Positions 23,923 to 37,532 are shown, counted from the stretch's first letter. The stretch is DNA of 60,000 bases from Apostichopus japonicus (GCF_037975245.1 NC_092567.1:20275376-20335375), one strand, 5' to 3'. The notes: generated from the sequence alone by a model not told the origin. Translations and numbers: made by a program.

Positions 23923-24183
23923 TGCTTCTAAGGAAGAAAAGCATAAATTTCAATACTCATGTTGTTGTGAGTCAACTGAATAAGTATAAAATTGATTGTA
24001 ACAATATATTTCTAGATTTTATCAGACTTTACAAACTCAATTGCATATGATGTTGTTGTTACATTGGGACAACCATGATCACAGCAAAAGAACATATAGT
24101 GGGATTAATGTGATTAATGTATTGTATACCTACAACGGTATGATTTCTTATAGGAATACTAAATGATTTGCTCTCTATAAATA

Positions 24184-24600
24184 AATATATATATATATAT
24201 AATTGAAATCGTAGTGAGTTGGAAAATCCAGAACAGTGAAAAAACTTCCAGCCTCCACCGGAATTCGAACCCTGGCCTCCAGCTTTATAAGCGGACACCC
24301 TAACCACTAGGCTATGGACGCTGATTGCATGTCCAGAGGTTCGAAACCAGTTAGGAAGGTCTTAATTCTACTGTTGGCGCTTGTCACCTGTATCGAACAA
24401 TACAAGTTCTGTTTTGGTGACATATATGTCTTACTCTAGAGATCAAACATGATGCTAAACAACTCGAAATCATTTGTGATTCCTAAAGCCGGATCTCGAA
24501 AGAAATACTTTGAACAGACTTTTTGTTAATGACATGAAATGGAGGTAAACGACAAAGGTACATGAAAATATATATAATTGAAATATATATATATATATAT
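24184..24600 (-). mobile_element. tRNA-headed repeat family, copy 1 (minus)
   Basis: On the minus strand 24325 down to 24245 reads AGCCTAGTGGTTAGGGTGTC and then GGGTTCGAATTCCGG, close to pol III A and B boxes. A ~230-bp body shared with 54310-54660 and (TA)n tracts at both ends flank it. The arm geometry does not make a functional tRNA. Confidence 0.7.
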
Positions 24601-24839
24601 ACTCTAAAAACAAAAGAGTGAATTTTCACTCGTTTGGAGTGAATTCTCACTCTTTCTGAGAGTGTAGTGAGTGATCACTCCATGAAGAGTGAAATTCACT
24701 CTTTCAAAAGAGTGAGAATGTTCACTCCTTCAAAGAGTGAGCTTTTCACTCTGAAAGAGTGGGCTTTTTCACTCTAGAAAGAGTGAGAGTCACTCTTTTA
24801 AAAGAGTGAATTTCACTCTTTAAAGAGTTAATGATATTT

Positions 24840-26990
24840 TACAGCTGATTTTGAGGGACGGGATTGATAGAATGAGTTTGAGACTCAATGGAAAGGCCCT
24901 ATCTATTCACAGAAATATTGCTAAACAAGGATGCATCCAAAGATCAAGACAATGGAATGGGCTACTACACTGATGATAAGACGATTTACTAGATTTGGAC
25001 ACTGTTAACAAATATAAAAAACGACAAAGACAACAATTTATGGTACTAAATATATATTAATTAAATAGTGAAAATGATACCAAGTTTCATATACAAACAC
25101 AGAATGAAGCAAAATTACAAACATACAAAGGCACAAAAATATGCAATGAATGATTCACTCACCCCACTTGTATGTTCCTCTCATACAAGTGTGATTTTCT
25201 TATAATTAAAAATAATTCTAGTTACGTCTATGAAACATGTATCAGAGTGTGCTGGCAATACCTCAAAAATGTTTTTACAAATAACTCAATCTTACAATTT
25301 CAATTTGCAATATGCAAACATTTATCATTTTCGAACTCGTTTTGGCGTCTTTATAAATCTGTGAAAAATGTATGAAGAACAACAATCACACTGGGATACT
25401 ACTGTCTATGACTGGTGAACCGATATTTTACAGCCAAATGGCAAATTCCTGACAGATAGTAATTAAACGCTCCATCCTATGTACATCTAAACCCGTCAAC
25501 CCTCTGGGTGGCAACACTTTTAGGTTTAGAATAGTAATTTATGCAAACATTTGAAAGGAAATTAACTCAGTACATACCACGTATTATTAATTCATATTGA
25601 GGCACTAGTAAATATATTTAAATAAAAAAAAAAATTTAAATATTTTTAACTATGGGAATTGGATCACAACAATTCAATTTGGCTTTTGAAAACAATACCC
25701 ACCTAAAAGAATTTCATGTTATAGGGTACTCATAACAGAGTTTCAAAGTTCAAAATAATGGTGGCGTCTGAATACAGTCTAAGGGTGTCCAATTTTTAAA
25801 CAGATGCATTGGTACCTTGTAAAGTAATAGAGATGAATGAAAAATATATCAAAATAGAAAGTTAGTCAAGTAGTCTAAATTTCGAGTTCATAATATGCTA
25901 TTGAATAATTCCTTTAAAAAGAATGCATCATTCATTAAAGGTTAAATTAAACCTTTTAATTACTAACATAGCAGTACGTAATGAATAAAACATACCTTCA
26001 TATGCTTCTTAAAACTATCAAACTTGTTAATAAAGAATAACCAAAAGTGGGAATTTAAAGGTAAACAGACAGGTCAAAGTTCCCATTCATATAGAAGTGT
26101 ATGAAATTCTGAGTAAGATGGTCTCTGAAAAAGTCAAAATAGCAGCTGCACTTTTGAAGTAATATCCACTTTAAGTTTAAGCTGACAAAATTTGATAGCA
26201 AAATGTCACCCAAAAAACTATATATATATATATACCCTTTTTTTTGGGGGGGGGGGGGTTATGATATTTCAACTGAAGTAATAGCTACCTGTCTACATAC
26301 CTTTAATCTTTGAATCTATGAATGCTCACACATTTGCCAAAGAGACATTCAGAGACCTAACATTTGGACTTACCTTATCTGGTCATTACTATGCACCTTA
26401 AATATTAGCCCTTCAGAAATATAATTGTAAAATGTTGTTAATGGAATGGCAAAATGAATATTAAATCAAATGAAATTTAAAAATCCTGCCAATTGCAACT
26501 GTGATGGAGTCCCAAACTGGTGAGCTTGTTGAATCAAAATGAAAAAGAATTGGGTTGGCCTCCTGTCTGGACCTTGGCCCAGCAGAAAAGGTTGGGTAAA
26601 CTTCAGGGGCTTCTCCTTAACAAATTGGCCAACGTTGGTGCACACAGCCTACCTGAAACGACAAAGTTATTTCAAATCATTATTACCCAGTTAACCAGAA
26701 TGCAAATTGCATTGAGGTTTCGATGACTTCAATACACTAGACTTCTGCTTGTTAGTATAACCAGAACTAGCTGTTTCAATAACACTATGGCATGCTAACA
26801 CAGGTCAGTCTACTGTACGTGGTTATACACACCTCCATCAAAAGCAATAGGGTTCTTGTACTCAATGTTATCAATCCACGCACCAAGTATTACAAAACCA
26901 AACCAAATCTCTCTAATAACTTCGCACATTAGGGTTGCAGAGGAGTCCACTTATGGACAAGTTAGATTGGAATATGCCCACGAAGCTTCA
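24840..26990. other. interior of the 5.9-kb element, no supported gene
   Basis: AT-rich sequence with a (TA)n plus G-run at 26220-26259. The only compositional outlier is 26490-26730, which is GC-richer and open on both strands. Confidence 0.4.
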
Positions 26991-27017
26991 AAGAATCAAC
27001 TTGAAAGAAGCTAATAC

Positions 27018-28076
27018 AGGTCACTGGAGGTCAACCTGAGGTCAAAGGTCACCCAAATGCAGTTCGACTATTGTATTACAATAGCGTAACTCTCAACCCT
27101 GTCAGTGGTAGTTTCACAAGTTATGGGGAAAAAACACATTTTGACCCATAAATGACCTTTGGTGACCTTGGATCACATCACAGTTATTTTGGAAAATGTG
27201 TCCCTACTTCATCACAACTTGTCCTAATATACCAGCCATGTAAGACTTTGTGACTAGAAGTTGTTGCAAAAATTAGCATAAGTTGGGAGCTTTTGGCACT
27301 TAATCAACCTTGAATGACCGTGAATGACCTTGTGGTTTTTATCAAAAATGTTCCTCTTGATGATGTGCACTCTGTCCTAAAATCCCAACATTGATGGACA
27401 TTTGGTTCTCACGTTATTGCAAAAATACTAGTTTTTGACCCCTAATTGACCTTTGTTGACCTTGGATCATATTACCGTTATGTTTAGAAACGATCCTTTA
27501 CCCCATTCACAACTAGTCCCAAAATATCAACCATGTCGGACCCTGTCAGTGGTAGTTTCACAAGTTATTGAGGGGAAAAAACACATTTTGACCCATAAAT
27601 GACCTTTGGTGACCTTGGATCACATGACGGTTATTTTTGAAAATGTGTCCCTACTCCATTCACAACTTGTCCTAATATACCAGCCATGTCAGACTACGTG
27701 ACTAGAAGTTGTTGCAAAAATTAGCATAAGCTGGCAGTTTTTTGTACATAATCAACCTTGAATGACCTTGGATGACATCATGGTTTTTATCAAAAAATGT
27801 TCCTCTCGATAAGGTGCACTCTGTCCTAAAATTTGTTTGGCCTACAATGTACACACATAATGTTATTGCTAGAAATGTATCAAAACCAACCTTTGGCCCC
27901 TCATAACTTGAGAACTGGGTGTCCAATTGAAGCGGGAGTTGGTTTCCTATATTCAGGACAAAAAGCTCTATCATATGTCAACAAATTTTTAAACTTATCT
28001 TTGTTCTGTTTTGTTTTGCCCCGTATCTCCTAAAATGAGCATATTTTTTAAGATTTGACCTTTGACCTTTTGACCT
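27018..28076. promoter_or_regulatory. array of AGGTCA/TGACCT direct repeats (DR1, DR2, DR4)
   Basis: Exact half-site pairs: DR4 at 27018-27033, DR1 at 27039-27051 (AGGTCAAAGGTCA), DR4 at 27153-27168, 27447-27462 and 27600-27615, and DR1 plus DR2 at 28056-28076. These match textbook nuclear-receptor response elements. Whether they are bound is unknown. Confidence 0.55.
27095..27835. repeat. tandem duplication inside the 5.9-kb element (unit about 445 bp)
   Basis: CCCTGTCAGTGGTAGTTTCA through the TGACTAGAAGTTGTTGCAAA block at about 27098-27370 recurs at 27541-27830 with scattered differences. Confidence 0.85.
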
Positions 28077-28419
28077 CGCGGTCAGATGTAGTTTGACACG
28101 CTGATTCCAAAAAGCAACATGACAAGTCTGTGCGACCATCCTAACTGTACTTATTATAAAACAAAAACATTGACCTCTGATAACTTCGCACACGAAGGTC
28201 GCACGTCGCTCATCGAAACCAAAAATGTGTGGTTATTGATATAATGGACAGAATTTTTAAGTTTATAATTTTGTGGTACACTTTAGTTGACAAAATAACG
28301 TCTTTACATCACTATCAATTTTGTCTATAAAAAACTATCCAACAGTTGAAGCAGGAAGGGAAATAACCTTTACACCAAACACAACAAATGGTCCTTACCT
28401 TTGGTACTGCACTAACAGA

Positions 28420-29170
28420 ACAATACACTGTGTGTAGTCATATATAACGCTCTTAGGATATTCCCTTTTAGGGGTTAGAAGTTCAATCAATCTTTTGGCA
28501 TAAGTTTCTCTCTCTGCTGCATAGGACCATTAACATCCCTGTTGTAAGCAATCATTCAGATTTTCCAACACAGTTGATAGAATAATTTTATTTTCTGTCC
28601 ATATTAATTTTGTATTCCCTTGTGAATTAAATAGTGAAAGGGGTTACATCTTTGTTGTATTATTAACTGGTAAAGGGCAACGTTGTTAATTATGGATATT
28701 CCTTTAAGAACCTGACTGGTTTTCTACATTATTACCCATTGCTGTCTGTACTGTGGATGAAGAAGTTACTCAACGTCACAGATAGTACCCATCTTAAAGT
28801 AGATGAATCTTGTGTTTGCTTTGGAGGGTGTTTCATTTGCAATGTCCATACACTGTGTAGTAGGCAATTGTTACTCTCTCAGCCTAGTCTCAGGATATTC
28901 CCTTTTAAGGGGTTAGAAGGTCATGCAATCTTTTGGCGTAAGTTTTTCTCTGCTGCGTAGGACCATTAACATACCTGAATTGTACTCAATCATTCGGATA
29001 ATCCAACACAGTTCAACGTTTAATTGTATTTTCAGTCCATATTTGCATTCCCTTGTGAATTAAGTAGTGAAAGTGGTTCAACTTTGTTGTAGTAACTGGT
29101 AAAAGGCAATGTTGTTTAATATTGGTATTCCTTTAAGGCTCTGACTGGTTTTCTACAGTATTACTCATTG
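28420..29170. repeat. second tandem duplication inside the element (unit about 425 bp)
   Basis: AGGATATTCCCTTTTA and GGACCATTAACAT, with the following ~250 bp, occur at 28455-28735 and again at 28890-29165. Confidence 0.85.
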
Positions 29171-29678
29171 CTGTTAGTACTGTGAATGCTATTTAATCTT
29201 AATGCCGTATAGTGTTGTTCTCCCCGTATATTGAGGTTAAATTGATATAGGCCTAGTGAACTTTGTTTAAAGGGACATACATATCTATTATCAGCTATTG
29301 CTATTCATGATAGTTATGATTGAATATTGCAATTGTTTGTCGTCCGAAGTTGATTGTTTCTATTATTATTTTGTAATTTTCTTTCAGAAAATTTCCCCTT
29401 ATTCCGAATTTTCCACCTGTGAATAAATATGTATCCAAAAACAACCTGGTAATTCTGCTGTCTCTGTTTCAGTTTGTGACGTTACATCTTGATACGTGAA
29501 ATAACAAAAAATCATTAAGAAAAACGTTCATGAAGAAAAACACAATTCCTGGACCTTAGCTGCATTAACTTCTGGTCCATTACATTAGGCAGATGCCTTA
29601 CCTCCAAACAACTAGCCAATGTGTTAATATGTATGGTACCAAGCCTAATGTTAAATGTTTCCGCTACACTGTTAAGCG

Positions 29679-30035
29679 CAGTGGCGTAGGAAGGTACTTT
29701 TGAGTTGGGGGGCTGAAGACTGGTGGCCGGCCTGGGGGAGGGGTCTAAGGGGAGGGGGTGTCCCCCTCCCCTTTGGATTTGTTTTGCATTTTCAGGTGGC
29801 CTCATATGCAATTTGGTGCAATATAGCACACTTCAACACCCACTCCATTTTGTAAATAATTTTGCATTTTCACCTGGCCTTAGATGCAATTTGGTGCTCC
29901 AAATGAGATTTTTTTTCTCATTTGGAAATGAAAAAGGGGTTTCTGACTTTCGGAGCGGGGGGCGGAATGATACTTCCGCCCCACCATATTTTTCACTGGC
30001 TGGCGCCCCCCAGCCCCCCGGTTCCTACGCCCTTG
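29679..30035. mobile_element. hAT-type MITE (357 bp) nested in the 5.9-kb element
   Basis: The exact 8-bp target duplication GTTAAGCG is at 29671-29678 and 30036-30043. The termini CAGTGGCGTAGGAA and GGTTCCTACGCCCTTG are imperfect inverted repeats of the CAGTGGCG type common in hAT MITEs. No ORF is seen. Confidence 0.88.
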
Positions 30036-30545
30036 GTTAAGCGTACAACGTTTAAGAGCCTAGCCAATCGACTGTATACAGTATGCACTCTAATTTCTCT
30101 AAAAACTGTATACACTGTATATAGGCAACGACGGCCTGCGGCCATGGCGACCTTCTAAATTCTATATAATTTCACGTTCTTTCAACATTTGCTTGATAAA
30201 CTTACCTCCAAACAACTGAATACCATCACGTCCAAATCCGCTTTCTTCAAGCCACTGCGAAACTGACATGTTTTAAGATGTAAAACGACAAGAACGAGCG
30301 AATGCAAACGAGTAAAAAAATGGCGTAGCTACAAATATTTCTGAATTCGATGAAAGGCATACTGATTGGTTGATCCTTCACTCCAAATGAAGAGTGAGCG
30401 TTCTTAGCATTCGATTGGCTCATTAGTTCACTCCTCTGTAAAGAGTGAATGTTAAGTACTTTAGCTTTGAAATACGAAGATTTCTGTTGTCTAATGGAGT
30501 GAAAATGGAGTGAAAGAGTGAAAAGTTCACTCTTTTGTATTTAGA

Positions 30546-30619
<74 letters not shown>

Positions 30620-30640
30620 GTATATATATATACACACGTA
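30546..30640. repeat. (TA)n microsatellite
   Basis: Alternating TA from 30546 to about 30613, then TATG-type interruptions. Confidence 0.95.
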
Positions 30641-31499
30641 TATGCCTACAACATGCTGCGATTTGCACGCCTGTTCTGGGAGAGCCACAGGTGTGTTGTC
30701 TTATAACGGTACAGGAGTCAAAATCGTTTAACAGCATATTGTAGGTTACAATATACGTATGCATGTGTGTACATATGAATGTACATATAAACATATAAAT
30801 ATATATATATTTATATATACATACATATTCACTTATATATACTATATATACTTCTCCACACAAAAGTGTACTTTTTTCACCACTTCAATTGTCCAAGTTA
30901 TATATTGTACAAGTGGTAACCATATATACATTACATATATGAGCTTAACAGCGATAGAAAATAAACACAAGTTCAAATTTCAATACCCGTGGAATACTGT
31001 AGGCCTACAACGGCAGATACTGCAGCAACTTAAATCAAAATACAAACAGCAGTTACAAAACAGTCACAAACTAAAAGACTAATGCAGCTTCTCGTAATGA
31101 AAGAATCGTTCACTTCTACTTTTCTTTGAAATTGACTTTTCTACTTTTTACAAGAATTTAAGTTTATAATAAAGCTCATCAATAGTTGGAATGACAGTTC
31201 TTTACAATGAAACATGTAATAGTTTGCGTGAAAAATTGCGTGAAGTTTCAAGTGTGCTTTATAAGTCTTTTGTAACCAAAGAAATTTCTGCTTTCCAGAA
31301 AATGAACTGACGGTTCAGAAAACTTTCTTCAACGGCTAAATAAAATGAAGAAACAATTAGACATTGCCAAAATAAATGTATTGATATAACGTCTCCACAG
31401 CGTTCCATTTTGCAACTGATTTTGGATTACTCAAAAAATTTGAAATATAAAAATTGTAAACAAATTTAGACACCCTTTCACTATACCTTGTAGGGAGTC
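30641..31499. other. no supported gene
   Basis: AT-rich sequence with short (TA)n patches (30797-30850). No ORF or recognised repeat. Confidence 0.4.
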
Positions 31500-32120
31500 C
31501 CAGGTTCTTTCAGAAGCAATGGAAGAAGGAAAAAGTACCCTCCAGCCGGCTCAGCTAGAATGGCCGAAATAAGACCTCAGTAAAGAGTAAATGGACACGT
31601 ATTTAAATTAAATTTACGAAGGAAAGTGGCATAGGGCATGGCCGTCTCATCACGATTCAGAACATCTTTTACATCAATAACCCCCTTCTCGAACATCAAG
31701 CGATAAAAAATACTATTATTGTTGACTTTGATATAGGAGTTATTCCAAATAATTTGGTTTCCGAACTCTCTGTTCGGGACCTTAAGCGAAGCATTGAGCC
31801 AAGAGCGAACAACTTCCGCATCAAAGATATTATGTATATTATGAATGTCTGCATAATTGTAGGCATTATTACATCTAAATACAAAGCTTATACCAAAACG
31901 GGCAGATTAGGGAACTATCAAAAACAATTTCCAGTAACCAGGTATATCGTTGGTATAACGACGGATCCAAGTCCATTTTAAACCTACAATTAAGGAATCC
32001 AAGTGAATAACATTTAAACCCCCACGACTTATAGTGTTCATGTTTATAGTGTTCACCCAAAAAAAACAAAAAAACAAGGAAAACAAGCTGGGACTGGGCA
32101 AATTTTTTTACGATGACGTA
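31500..32120 (-). pseudogene. L1/Tx1-like LINE relic (C-terminal ORF2 part), copy 2
   Basis: Reading the minus strand from 32100 down gives NTISRGGLNVIHLDSLIVGL, KWTWIRRYTNDIPGYWK, then IHNIFDAEVVRSWLNASLKV, FGNQIIWNNSYIKVNNNSIF and MFEKGVIDVKDVLNRDETAM. The GGLN...LK.WI...WK segment and the WNN.IK.N..S.F....EKG segment are the usual C-terminal landmarks of L1/Tx1-clade ORF2. At least one frameshift (around 31910) and a stop (near 31575) show that it is dead. No RT catalytic core is present. Confidence 0.7.
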
Positions 32121-32469
32121 TTTACTCACGCAAATGTTTATAGGACGTTACTATGCATGTAATCATGAAAACTACATATAGTATTTTGGGATACGGAAAT
32201 GAACAAAGCTGAACTTTTTCGCCGCCCTGGTTTCTTTAGAAAAATTAATCTAATTGGCTCTTGATCTATGAAACTTACAAAATGTAGAATTCAGAAAATG
32301 ATGTTAAAGTATACTTACATATTTAACGTCAAAAGAGACATGAATCTGTTTAACACAAAATTTACTTTGCAGCAATTATCCTTTCGTATATTCGGTTATG
32401 TCTGCTGTGCCACGTCAGTCGATCTGTCGATCAATACCACATGACATAACTTGATGATCGTTATATCAC

Positions 32470-32870
32470 AGACTATGGAGGAATCACACAACCATTCACA
32501 AATGCTGATAACACGATCAAATATTGCGAAATATTTGCTGGAAAGTCCCTTTTCAATCACATTGCACGCACAGAGGACGTGACTATAGAAATATTTGCTG
32601 GAAAGTCCCTTCTCAATCACATTGCACGCACAGAGGATGTGACTATAGAAGTGTAGCTATATGCGTTATAGTTACACACTTTGGAGGAATCACACAACCA
32701 AAAGTCCCTTCTCAGTTACATTGCACGCACAGAGGACGTGGCTATAGTAGTGTAGCTGTATGCGTTATAGTCACACACTTTGGAGGAATCACACAACCAA
32801 AAGTTCCTTCTCAGTTACATTGCATAGACCAACATATAGAGCCCGATCAGCTTCAGGATTAAACTATTTG
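32470..32870. repeat. ~100-bp tandem repeat, expanded copy
   Basis: AAATATTTGCTGGAAAGTCCCTT and TTGGAGGAATCACACAACC recur, together with GCACGCACAGAGGA(C/T)GTG. About four units are present here against about two in segment A copy 1. Confidence 0.8.
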
Positions 32871-32952
32871 CGAGAGGAAAGAATGTAAATTACACTTGAT
32901 AGCTGTCATAAACTTGGTGCCTCTCTTTATATATTGAGCTGCATAGAGTTAG

Positions 32953-33387
32953 TCTTCGGCGGTAACAAATTTCACGAAATTATTCCTCACTCGTTCGTCT
33001 AGCACAGCAGAAATAACTCCGGTCCACTGGGTCGGTCCGTTGCGAAATAACTTAATAGAAAATACAGGATCCATCCATAATTAAAAGTATGTTTAGATCC
33101 TTCACAAAATACGAAAAGTTAATGTAACGAAATAAAGTTATGCGGTTCCAATAAGATATATCTACAGCGGTCGGATAGAAACGTTTCCCAAGTTGATAAG
33201 AATTATCCGATCGAAAGTAATGATAAGACGATTAATGTAGGCGATTAACGTTGTTGCAGCTCGTCGTGTTGAGCGGTCGAAGTCGATAGTCGAAGTGGTG
33301 TAAGTTCTAACTAGCGATACCACAAGGGTAATTGAGGGCGCTAACAGTTGACGGAAACAATATCAGTGTCAAATTACGCCGCTACAT
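32953..33387 (-). mobile_element. ~435-bp insertion relative to paralog, possible solo LTR
   Basis: Segment A copy 1 reads straight through GAGTTAGGCCTATGTG, whereas copy 2 is interrupted here. The minus strand of the insert begins TGTAGCGGCGTAATTTG and ends TGTTACCGCCGAAGA. That TGTAGCGGCG start is LTR-like, but I see no clean target duplication and no internal retroviral sequence. Confidence 0.35.
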
Positions 33388-34016
33388 GGCCCATGTGATA
33401 ATATCACAGCCTCCACCAAATTCAACTTGCTAAAAATTTCTGATACTTAGCTCATTTCAGTGACATATCTTATTTTAGTTTAATTTTTTTCTTCATAGAA
33501 TTATGTCCAACATTTGTGTAGATAGTGGGCATTATACCTCATTTACATTTTTGTAGCAGTAAACAATTTGATATATTCACCAACTGCTGAATCATATGAT
33601 CCCATTTGGTTGACTTCAATACATACATTTCTTTATTGAGTAACCGGTCAGTCAATTTCATCTTTCTCTGGCTACCGAAAAATGGGAATATTTCACTTTT
33701 CCAAGAAACTTGAATCGACAAACGCCTCCAGATGTCATTTATATATGGCAACCTCACTAGCAACCACGTAACAATGACCCAGTCAAATGGTATCATTTTC
33801 CTTACCGCACCCGCGGGCACTTCAGAAGTTATGTCTCCCTCAGTTTTTTATCTAGAGGAATATTGAAATAGTTAGTCCGTAGGCCTAGAAGTGAAAATAT
33901 TTTAAGTATTTTAATTCCCCTCTTTTGTTGAAAAAACAAACAGAATGTGGTTAATCTTGACAGAGACGATTGGTTATGCAATAAACGGAAATTAAGTTAT
34001 CAAATTTACTAACTCC

Positions 34017-34325
34017 TTTGGAGCTTAATTTTCCTCTCACTTATATAGTTCTGTAAATTTTGTAAACGTCCCAATAAATTATAAAAATGATCCCCCCTTT
34101 ACACAACAATATACCTGTTAAGTTCAAGTCTGCAAGATGGGTCCTTTCTAGGAGATAGTGAAAACTTTCGTGAAGGGCTATTAAAATATCTGAAATAGTC
34201 TAAACGCGCACGCCTGCCTTAATTATAACTTGTATGATTTATAAACATCTGAAAGTATTGAATCATGTAAAAGTAACTTGTTAAAGTTGATATGTTTATG
34301 ATGTTTATAATCTTGTATACGTATA
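34017..34325. other. unique spacer, no gene
   Basis: This is the empty-site side of the MITE locus. AT-rich, with nothing recognised. Confidence 0.4.
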
Positions 34326-35418
34326 CAGTGGCGGCGGAACCGGGGGGGGGGGGGGCTTGGGGGGCTCAGCCCCCAATGAAAAAGTTGAGGGGGCAAATGC
34401 ATGATAAGCCCCCCCCCCCCCCAATATTTACCAATGCTCCGAAACGTGCATCAGCCCATTTTTCAACGCATACTTGTCGATCTGTCCGATGCACACGTAT
34501 ACTATATAGGTGTAATAATTTTAGTAATTGCTGGGGGACCCTCGGCCCGTCCCCTGGCTATAGACCACATTATCACCCCAACCGCGTCTTCACGCCCCGT
34601 GAAAAGTGAAAGCAGTGAACGTGAGTATAACGGTTAGCGTAACACAACTTCGTCTTAGGCCAATGACTTGCCTCATATCAGCCAGTTCTCCAACATCCCC
34701 TTACATAGTGGCGGAGCGTCCATATATACAGTCAGGGGGCGGATGCCCCCCCCCCTGACGGACTCAAATGGACTGCTGGCGCCCTTTTCAGCTTTTCACT
34801 ACTTTTTACTTATTCGCGATTATTTACTAATTTATTGCGCTCTCATATACCTATTGACATTTGTCATATTCTGTTGGTGTAATTTTCCGACAAAATGGCG
34901 ACGACACCTATTTATTCTCCGTTTATCTGCAAATTAGCAAGGCCCGGAAAGGGTCATTTCCTGCAATCTAGGGAGTATCTTTACTCAAAAATTTTCTGTA
35001 CGCTCCGCGCCAACCTGTGGTGGCGCTTCGCTTAGATAGTGTCGAAAGCGCCCCTACAGACCATTCTTGCCCCCCTGACCAATACCCATAGCTCCGCCAC
35101 TGCCCTTACTACACTCAAAACCGTCTTTGCGAGTACACTACGAGTAATAGCTACTCTCTTAAAACACCACCGAATATACAAATTACAATGTTTTTACAGA
35201 CTTTTACGTGCAATCTGAGAAATTGCAGGCTTGAGACCCACATTTTAGGGCTAGGTATTCGCAGCATAAAACACTCGGAAAGTGCCGTTTCCGGCCATCT
35301 AGAGGTTTGAAAAAACCCAAAATTTTCTTGTACGCGCCGCGCCAACCGATGGTGGCGCTCCGCTTAGATAGTCTCCACACATTAGCCCCCCAATAATTTT
35401 TCCGTTCCGCCGCGCCTG
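34326..35418. mobile_element. hAT-like MITE, G/C-run-rich, carrying a nested MITE
   Basis: The ends CAGTGGCGGCGGAACCGG and GTTCCGCCGCGCCTG are inverted. The flanks TACGTATA (34318-34325) and TGGGTATA (35419-35426) agree at 6 of 8 bases, as an aged 8-bp duplication would. Long G and C runs lie near 34340 and 34411. Confidence 0.65.
34706..35102. mobile_element. nested hAT MITE (397 bp)
   Basis: The ends TAGTGGCGGAGCGTCC and TAGCTCCGCCACTG are inverted. The 8-bp flanks CCCTTACA (34698-34705) and CCCTTACT (35103-35110) differ at one base. It lies inside the 34326-35418 element. Confidence 0.82.
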
Positions 35419-35426
35419 TGGGTATA

Positions 35427-36104
35427 GTAATCATATTGTTAACATACTTACATCGTCAATTTGAGTGTTGTAGGCTCTATACCAATAAATAGATAAAAGG
35501 AAGAAGTAACGAAAAATGCCTTCAGAAACGTCAACTATCACTGGCAACAGTGATACAAAAAATAAATAAATTCAGTTAAAGCAACATATACCCGTAAATT
35601 GTTAAAAGAGAATGAAATAAAGTCACCTGATTAAACGATCAGCTTAAGTTAGCCCACCAAAATCACACTAGTAATGATAGACTTGAAGAAATGAAAATGA
35701 AAAATACAAAACAGGACATTTTGTCTGACACAATTATTTCAAAAAGGAATATTCCGAATTACATCGGCCAAAGCAGGGACGGTGGAGCCCATTTTTGAAT
35801 GGAGGGGAGAAGAGGCGGGGGGTGGGGCGTGTGCAGGAAGGGAATATTACTCATTGCTTCCCCTGGTGTCCGCCGCGTGCACACATTTTACCACAGACTA
35901 AATATTTACGATCCTTGAGATCATTCACAATAAATTATCACGCTTTCGACACGATCAGGATGGATTGGAGCAAGTTGTATAATTAACAAATTGGAAATTG
36001 GTAAATTGACCTAGAGTTCGATCCTCTGATCAGAGTGAATTCAACTCTAATTAGAGTCAATATCCTAGAAACCTCATCCTGATGGAGTTTCTTCGGCATT
36101 TGAA
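35427..36104. other. no supported gene
   Basis: A short purine-rich stretch (35795-35830). Nothing else recognised before the microsatellite. Confidence 0.4.

Positions 36105-37532
<1,428 letters not shown>

Larger units (their letters stand above)
24601..30547. mobile_element. ~5.9-kb element with long motif-packed inverted termini
   Basis: The left end ACTCTAAAAACAAAAGAGTG matches the inverse of the right end CACTCTTTTGTATTTAGAGT. Both abut (TA)n, consistent with a TA or TATA target. The left 240 bp alternates about nine GAGTGA-type and nine TCACTC-type motifs; the right ~170 bp (30375-30545) has several more. The interior holds two tandem duplications and a nested hAT MITE but no recognised transposase. 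A 68-codon frame at 26520-26726 (and the opposite strand there) looks protein-like but matches no family I know. The superfamily is unassigned. Confidence 0.65.
31750..34016. repeat. duplicated segment A, copy 2
   Basis: This is the paralog of 5980-7593. It ends at CTCCTTTGGAGCTTAA, exactly where copy 1 carries the MITE insertion. Confidence 0.85.

Noticed and set aside
24245-24325. Functional tRNA genes here and at 54546-54617
   Set aside because: A and B boxes are recognisable, but the acceptor and T stems do not pair properly. Both copies sit in a larger shared repeat, so they are tRNA-derived heads.
24601-24840. Regular short repeats as a CRISPR-like array
   Set aside because: Motifs alternate in orientation with uneven spacing, have no conserved long repeat or spacer length, and lie in a eukaryotic transposon end.
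30423-30863. 146-codon frame rich in YIYIYI
   Set aside because: It is a translation of the (TA)n microsatellite.
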